NCBI GenBank assembly: GCA_033557465.1
Contig: CM066035.1
Location: forward strand, 921,020,235 to 921,084,234
DNA length: 64,000 nt
Direction: 5' to 3'
Source of the DNA: Ichthyophis bannanicus
Taxonomy: Eukaryota > Chordata > Amphibia > Gymnophiona > Ichthyophiidae
The translations under genes and the position numbers were made by a program. The notes beneath the pieces were generated by a model that worked only from the letters and a program-made list of their open reading frames with translations, was not told where the DNA came from and made no database searches. Every line of letters begins with the position of its first letter. The stretch's first letter is position 1. This document shows positions 61,018 through 64,000 of the stretch, one piece after another.

Positions 61018-61940
61018 ATTTATTTTATTTATTTAACTGCATTTATATCCCGCTTTTCACCAGGTCAAAGCGGTTTAACAAAAAGGGAGGGAGGACAGTA
61101 ATCAATTCACAGAGAGGGGGGGCCGTCACCAAGGGGGCCAACATTGATGATCCGAACAGAAAGTAACGACTTAGACAATTGACATGAGTCTCTTAGTAGG
61201 TAGTTCTGGGGATATGTCAGAAGGTCTGGAAGGGTTGTCAGTGATGGATGTCTGTTTTTGGTCCAAGGTATTCATGAAACAGGATGGTTTTTAGTTGTTT
61301 CCGGAATGTGGAAAGGTCACCATTGTTTCTGATTTGGCTCGGTAGGGAGTTCCAGAGGGAGGGTGCGTAAAGTTCGAAAGCTCTGTTGCAGGTCCGTTGA
61401 TTGCACTTAGTTCGTTCATGGGGGATAGTGAGGGTGTTGTTGGTGGTCTGTCGGGTTGTCCTGTTGAGGGTGGGCTGGGGTAGTAGCGAGCGGAGTTGGG
61501 AAGTCTGCGTTTGATAGAGGGCTTTGTGGATAAGCAGGGCAGATTTGTATTTGATCCTTGCTTCGAGTGGTAGTATGTGCAGTTCTCTCAGGACTAGAGT
61601 GATGTGATCATGTTTTTTTGCTTTCTGGATGATTCTTGCAGTGGTATTTAAGGCAGTTCGTAGTGGGTTGGTGTGGTTGGCGGGTAGTCCGTGATAAATT
61701 ATATTGCAGTAGTCCAGGTGGGGGAGCGTCATAGCCTGCATGACTGTTCTGAAGTCCTGTGGATCAGTGAGTGGTCTGAGCCGTTGTACCATTTTTGCTT
61801 TATGGAATATTGTTTTGGGTCGAGGATGTCTGTGATGCCCCAGCAATAGGAAGGAAAGGGGTGTATCAATACTGATCGCAAGGGGAGTGGGGTGGGAGAA
61901 GATAGCAGTGGAATCCAACTTGGAGGAGTGATATGTGTTC
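61018..61940 (-). mobile_element. L2-type LINE fragment (L2-C), 5'-truncated
   Basis: The tail on the left (ATTTATTTTATTTATTTAAC) is followed by ATATCCCGCTTTTCACCAGG on the plus strand, the 3' hairpin region. Coding on the minus strand is at 61238-61918. This is a third L2 lineage; its tail is nearly the same as the SINE tails at 34520 and 37230. The 5' truncation is near 61940, exact point uncertain. Confidence 0.85.
61238..61918 (-). pseudogene. L2-C RT C-terminal domain
   Basis: 226 residues of the L2 polyprotein end: RLRPLTDPQDFRTVMQAM, TLPHLDYCNIIYHGLPANHT, LNTTARIIQKAKKHDHITLV, LHILPLEARIKYKSALLIHK, FELYAPSLWNSLPSQIRNN, and a stop. No catalytic RT motifs remain. The first about 40 residues (PLSFLLLGHHRHPRPKT) look frameshifted relative to the family. 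Confidence 0.85.
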
Positions 61941-62865
61941 AGTTGCGGTAAATTGAAGGACTAGAAAAGGGGACTGTTACTTCTGGAGAGAGATCTGCAA
62001 TTGTGAGTATATACTTCTGGGAATTTTCTGAAAGGAATTCTTTCTATTAAAGCTAATTAATCTGTGAACCCACTATTTTTTGTTAAATCAGTCAGGGCCT
62101 AGTAGCAGCAGTTTAAGTTTAAATTTAAAACACAGAAGAGAACTTTCTGGTTACATTTCATACCCAGCAGAGAGCTTGTAGTTTTAATTTAATAGTCACT
62201 CAGGGCCTAGCATCAGCAAAATACTTTTAGTTTAAATTTAAAACACAGAAGAGAGCTTGTAGTTTAAATTTCATAATACCTTAGAGCCTAGCAGCAGCAA
62301 AGAGCTATAATTTAAATCAAATCAGAATATAGCTTACCTCAGCAGCATAGGACAGGGTACTGTGTAGTGCCACCCACCCACTACCTGGACCTTGAGGGTT
62401 TCCAGGAGGAGGTGGCCTTTGGTGCCCTTCAGGGGTAAGGTACTACAATGAGACCCTAGGGATTCTGGGTGATGTAGTCCTGAGCCTCCTGAAGGGGTTG
62501 AGATGGTAGTTGTGTGCTCAAGTAGTTAAAGGCAGGCAAAGAAATTTCTTTTTATGAGGTTTATTTCCCGCTTTGCAATTCAGTGCAAACAGACGCTAAG
62601 AAGTTTTATAGCACAAAAACAAGAGTGAGAAAACCAAAATATACAGGGTTTGCAATGCTGGGCTAAGTGTCCATTAGCTTCGGGATTCACATTCAAATTG
62701 TCATGTGACTCTTTCATGAACTGAAACTAAAAAGTCTGGTACAACAGCAAAGCTTTTTATATCCAGAAAAATGCTTTAACTTATCCAACTTTCATAAGTT
62801 TTCTCAGCATGATAACAAGTAAGGTAACTTCTGTTATATTTCTTTCATATAACTTTTAAAGCACT
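61941..62865. other. Unclassified, with short tandem repeat at 62090-62335
   Basis: Three imperfect units of about 95-105 bp share TCAGGGCCTAGCAGCAGCA, TTTAAATTTAAAACACAGAA and GAGAGCTTGTAGTTT. The remainder (62340-62865) has no coding signal. If the frame at 62866-63993 belongs to a retroelement, this would be its 3' UTR or LTR; no ends were found. Confidence 0.45.
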
Positions 62866-63993
62866 TTAATTAATGTCCTTTTCAATGGTACAAGTTGAGC
62901 AATCCATTGCTATCTCTTGCTCTGTGGAAGGCAGGGAAACATCTAAGGGCATCTCCTCTTCACAGCTGTTTGCATGCTGTGCTGAATTAGAAGGTGAAAC
63001 TGCCTTTCTTTCTAGGAATTCCCTGAACTCTGTTAGAAGTAATTCAGCCTGCGTTTTCCCTTTGCTACGCTGAAGTCTTTCTTCTGCTTCAGGTAAACAT
63101 TGGCTTAAGATGTCTATCTCATGGTAATTAGCAAGGCTGCTTTTGTCAGCACCACAGTTCGGTGTGCTAATAAAACCCTTCCCCCACTTATCTTTAAAAG
63201 TAAGTGCTGGGTTTTCCTTTAAAACTTTAACTGGCTCTGGAGAGTTTCTGAACAGGCTTTTAAAAGTAGAAACGTCAGGTTTATCTTGGCTCACGTCTCT
63301 CCAATAAGGCTCAGCATTTTTCTTTTTATTAGCTTCTAGGCTGTAGGCTTCCGCTGGCTTATTAGAATATCTTGTGCTGCTTGAATGCTTTTCAGGCTGC
63401 ACCAAACTGCCACAGTTTTGTCTGACTTTGTTCTGACTTTTAAAGTTATCCTTCCAGCTTTCTTGCTTCCCAATATTGTAGCTGCTAGCTGCTTCAACCC
63501 CACTTCGTACCTTGTGCTGAGAGTGTCTCCAGGAGAAATCTTTATCCCTCTGGTTTCTGCTCCCAGGTCCTGCTTGGTTCTCTGGAATCATGGGCTGTAT
63601 CTTCAGGTCTCTCAGTGCTTTTGAGCCCTTCTTCCCATAGAAGTCTCTCACTGCCCCTGAGTCTCCCAAGTACTTGCTTCGTGACTCCAAACTGCTGCTC
63701 CGTGGAACACAGCTGCCTTGTTGCTCTCCTTGCCGTTGCTGTTTCTCTCTCTCCTTCTCCAACTCTTCCTGTCTCTCCTCCCACTGTTTCTGTGTTTGAT
63801 TGCTTAACAAGCTCCCCGTGTGTTGCACTGCCCGCCTCCTGCTTGGGCGTGCCCAATCAGGGACTTGACCTATCTTCTCCCCTAAGGTGAGGTGTGGTTC
63901 CTGATCAGCTACATGTTTTTTTCTTTCTGAAGAGAAAATCCTGCTTTCCCTTGCAGTACCAGTTTTCTCCACCAGATCTCCGTCTATCTCCAT
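62866..63993 (-). CDS. 375-residue open frame of unknown function, reaching the window edge
   Basis: Not recognised. The protein is polar, with a Glu/Gln/Arg-rich stretch likely to form a helix or coiled coil (QKQWEERQEELEKEREKQQ, about residues 69-90), Ser/Lys-rich middle, and an acidic C-terminus (CEEEMPLDVSLPS, then EKDIN, stop). WGKGFISTPNCGADKSSLAN and KTQAELLLTEFREFLERK look like ordered pieces. There is no zinc finger, protease or nuclease motif and no signal peptide. The start at 63993 may not be the true one. A gag or ORF1 of an unrecognised retroelement, or a host exon, are both possible. Confidence 0.45.
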   Translation of the reverse strand: MEIDGDLVEKTGTARESRIFSSERKKHVADQEPHLTLGEKIGQVPDWARPSRRRAVQHTGSLLSNQTQKQWEERQEELEKEREKQQRQGEQQGSCVPRSSSLESRSKYLGDSGAVRDFYGKKGSKALRDLKIQPMIPENQAGPGSRNQRDKDFSWRHSQHKVRSGVEAASSYNIGKQESWKDNFKSQNKVRQNCGSLVQPEKHSSSTRYSNKPAEAYSLEANKKKNAEPYWRDVSQDKPDVSTFKSLFRNSPEPVKVLKENPALTFKDKWGKGFISTPNCGADKSSLANYHEIDILSQCLPEAEERLQRSKGKTQAELLLTEFREFLERKAVSPSNSAQHANSCEEEMPLDVSLPSTEQEIAMDCSTCTIEKDIN

Positions 63994-64000
63994 TGCTTCT

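Noticed and set aside
1..64000. Host protein-coding gene
   Set aside because: All sizeable frames but one belong to transposable elements, and the exception (62866-63993) has no splice or conservation evidence visible here.

Overview
This is eukaryotic, and almost certainly vertebrate, DNA built nearly entirely of transposable elements. No host gene could be identified with confidence. Families seen are DIRS-type tyrosine-recombinase retrotransposons (four copies of at least three lineages), L2 and CR1 LINEs, L1/Tx1-type LINEs, a tRNA-headed SINE with an L2-like tail, a hAT MITE, a Tc1 transposon, an endogenous retrovirus, two solo LTRs and a Penelope-like foldback carrying a hammerhead ribozyme motif. 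This mix of abundant DIRS, L2, CR1 and Penelope fits an amphibian, perhaps a caecilian. The organism call is inference from family content, not a database match.

Layout. 1-11434: an old DIRS (DIRS-B, +) is broken by a CR1 fragment (1212-2497, itself hit by DIRS-A1 at 1-1211) and by an L2 LINE (L2-A, 3245-8065, minus) that in turn carries a CR1 insertion (6023-7062). 11647-24041: a CR1 3' fragment (minus) holds a long CR1 (+). That CR1 carries a hAT MITE (14190-15300), a Penelope-like foldback (16195-17111) and a solo LTR (17162-23405), and the LTR is split by a nearly complete L2 (L2-B, 17946-22925, minus) with an open 1017-residue EN-RT frame. 24299-35300: a CR1 tail, then an L1 (L1-A) interrupted by a SINE that is interrupted by DIRS-A2 (29387-34410).

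35301-44410: decayed repeats, a second SINE copy, a C-rich minisatellite, a divergent DIRS fragment (DIRS-D) and a decayed Tc1. 44411-51523: a young-looking endogenous retrovirus with near-identical LTRs, a tRNA-Gly type primer site and almost no coding capacity. 51528-61017: a second L1 (L1-B) broken by a solo LTR, DIRS-C (54408-60175, minus) and L2-C (61018-61940, minus). 61940-64000: unclassified, with a short tandem repeat and one 375-residue open frame of unknown nature.

The parts interact as mobilisation partners and as insertion targets. The SINE tail matches the L2-C tail, so L2 machinery probably moved it. The retrovirus lacks gag and pol yet is young, so it was probably mobilised in trans. 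The DIRS copies carry the inverted termini and internal complementary region expected for circular intermediates inserted by a tyrosine recombinase. The strongest unusual signal is the complete hammerhead ribozyme motif at 16523-16586 (minus).
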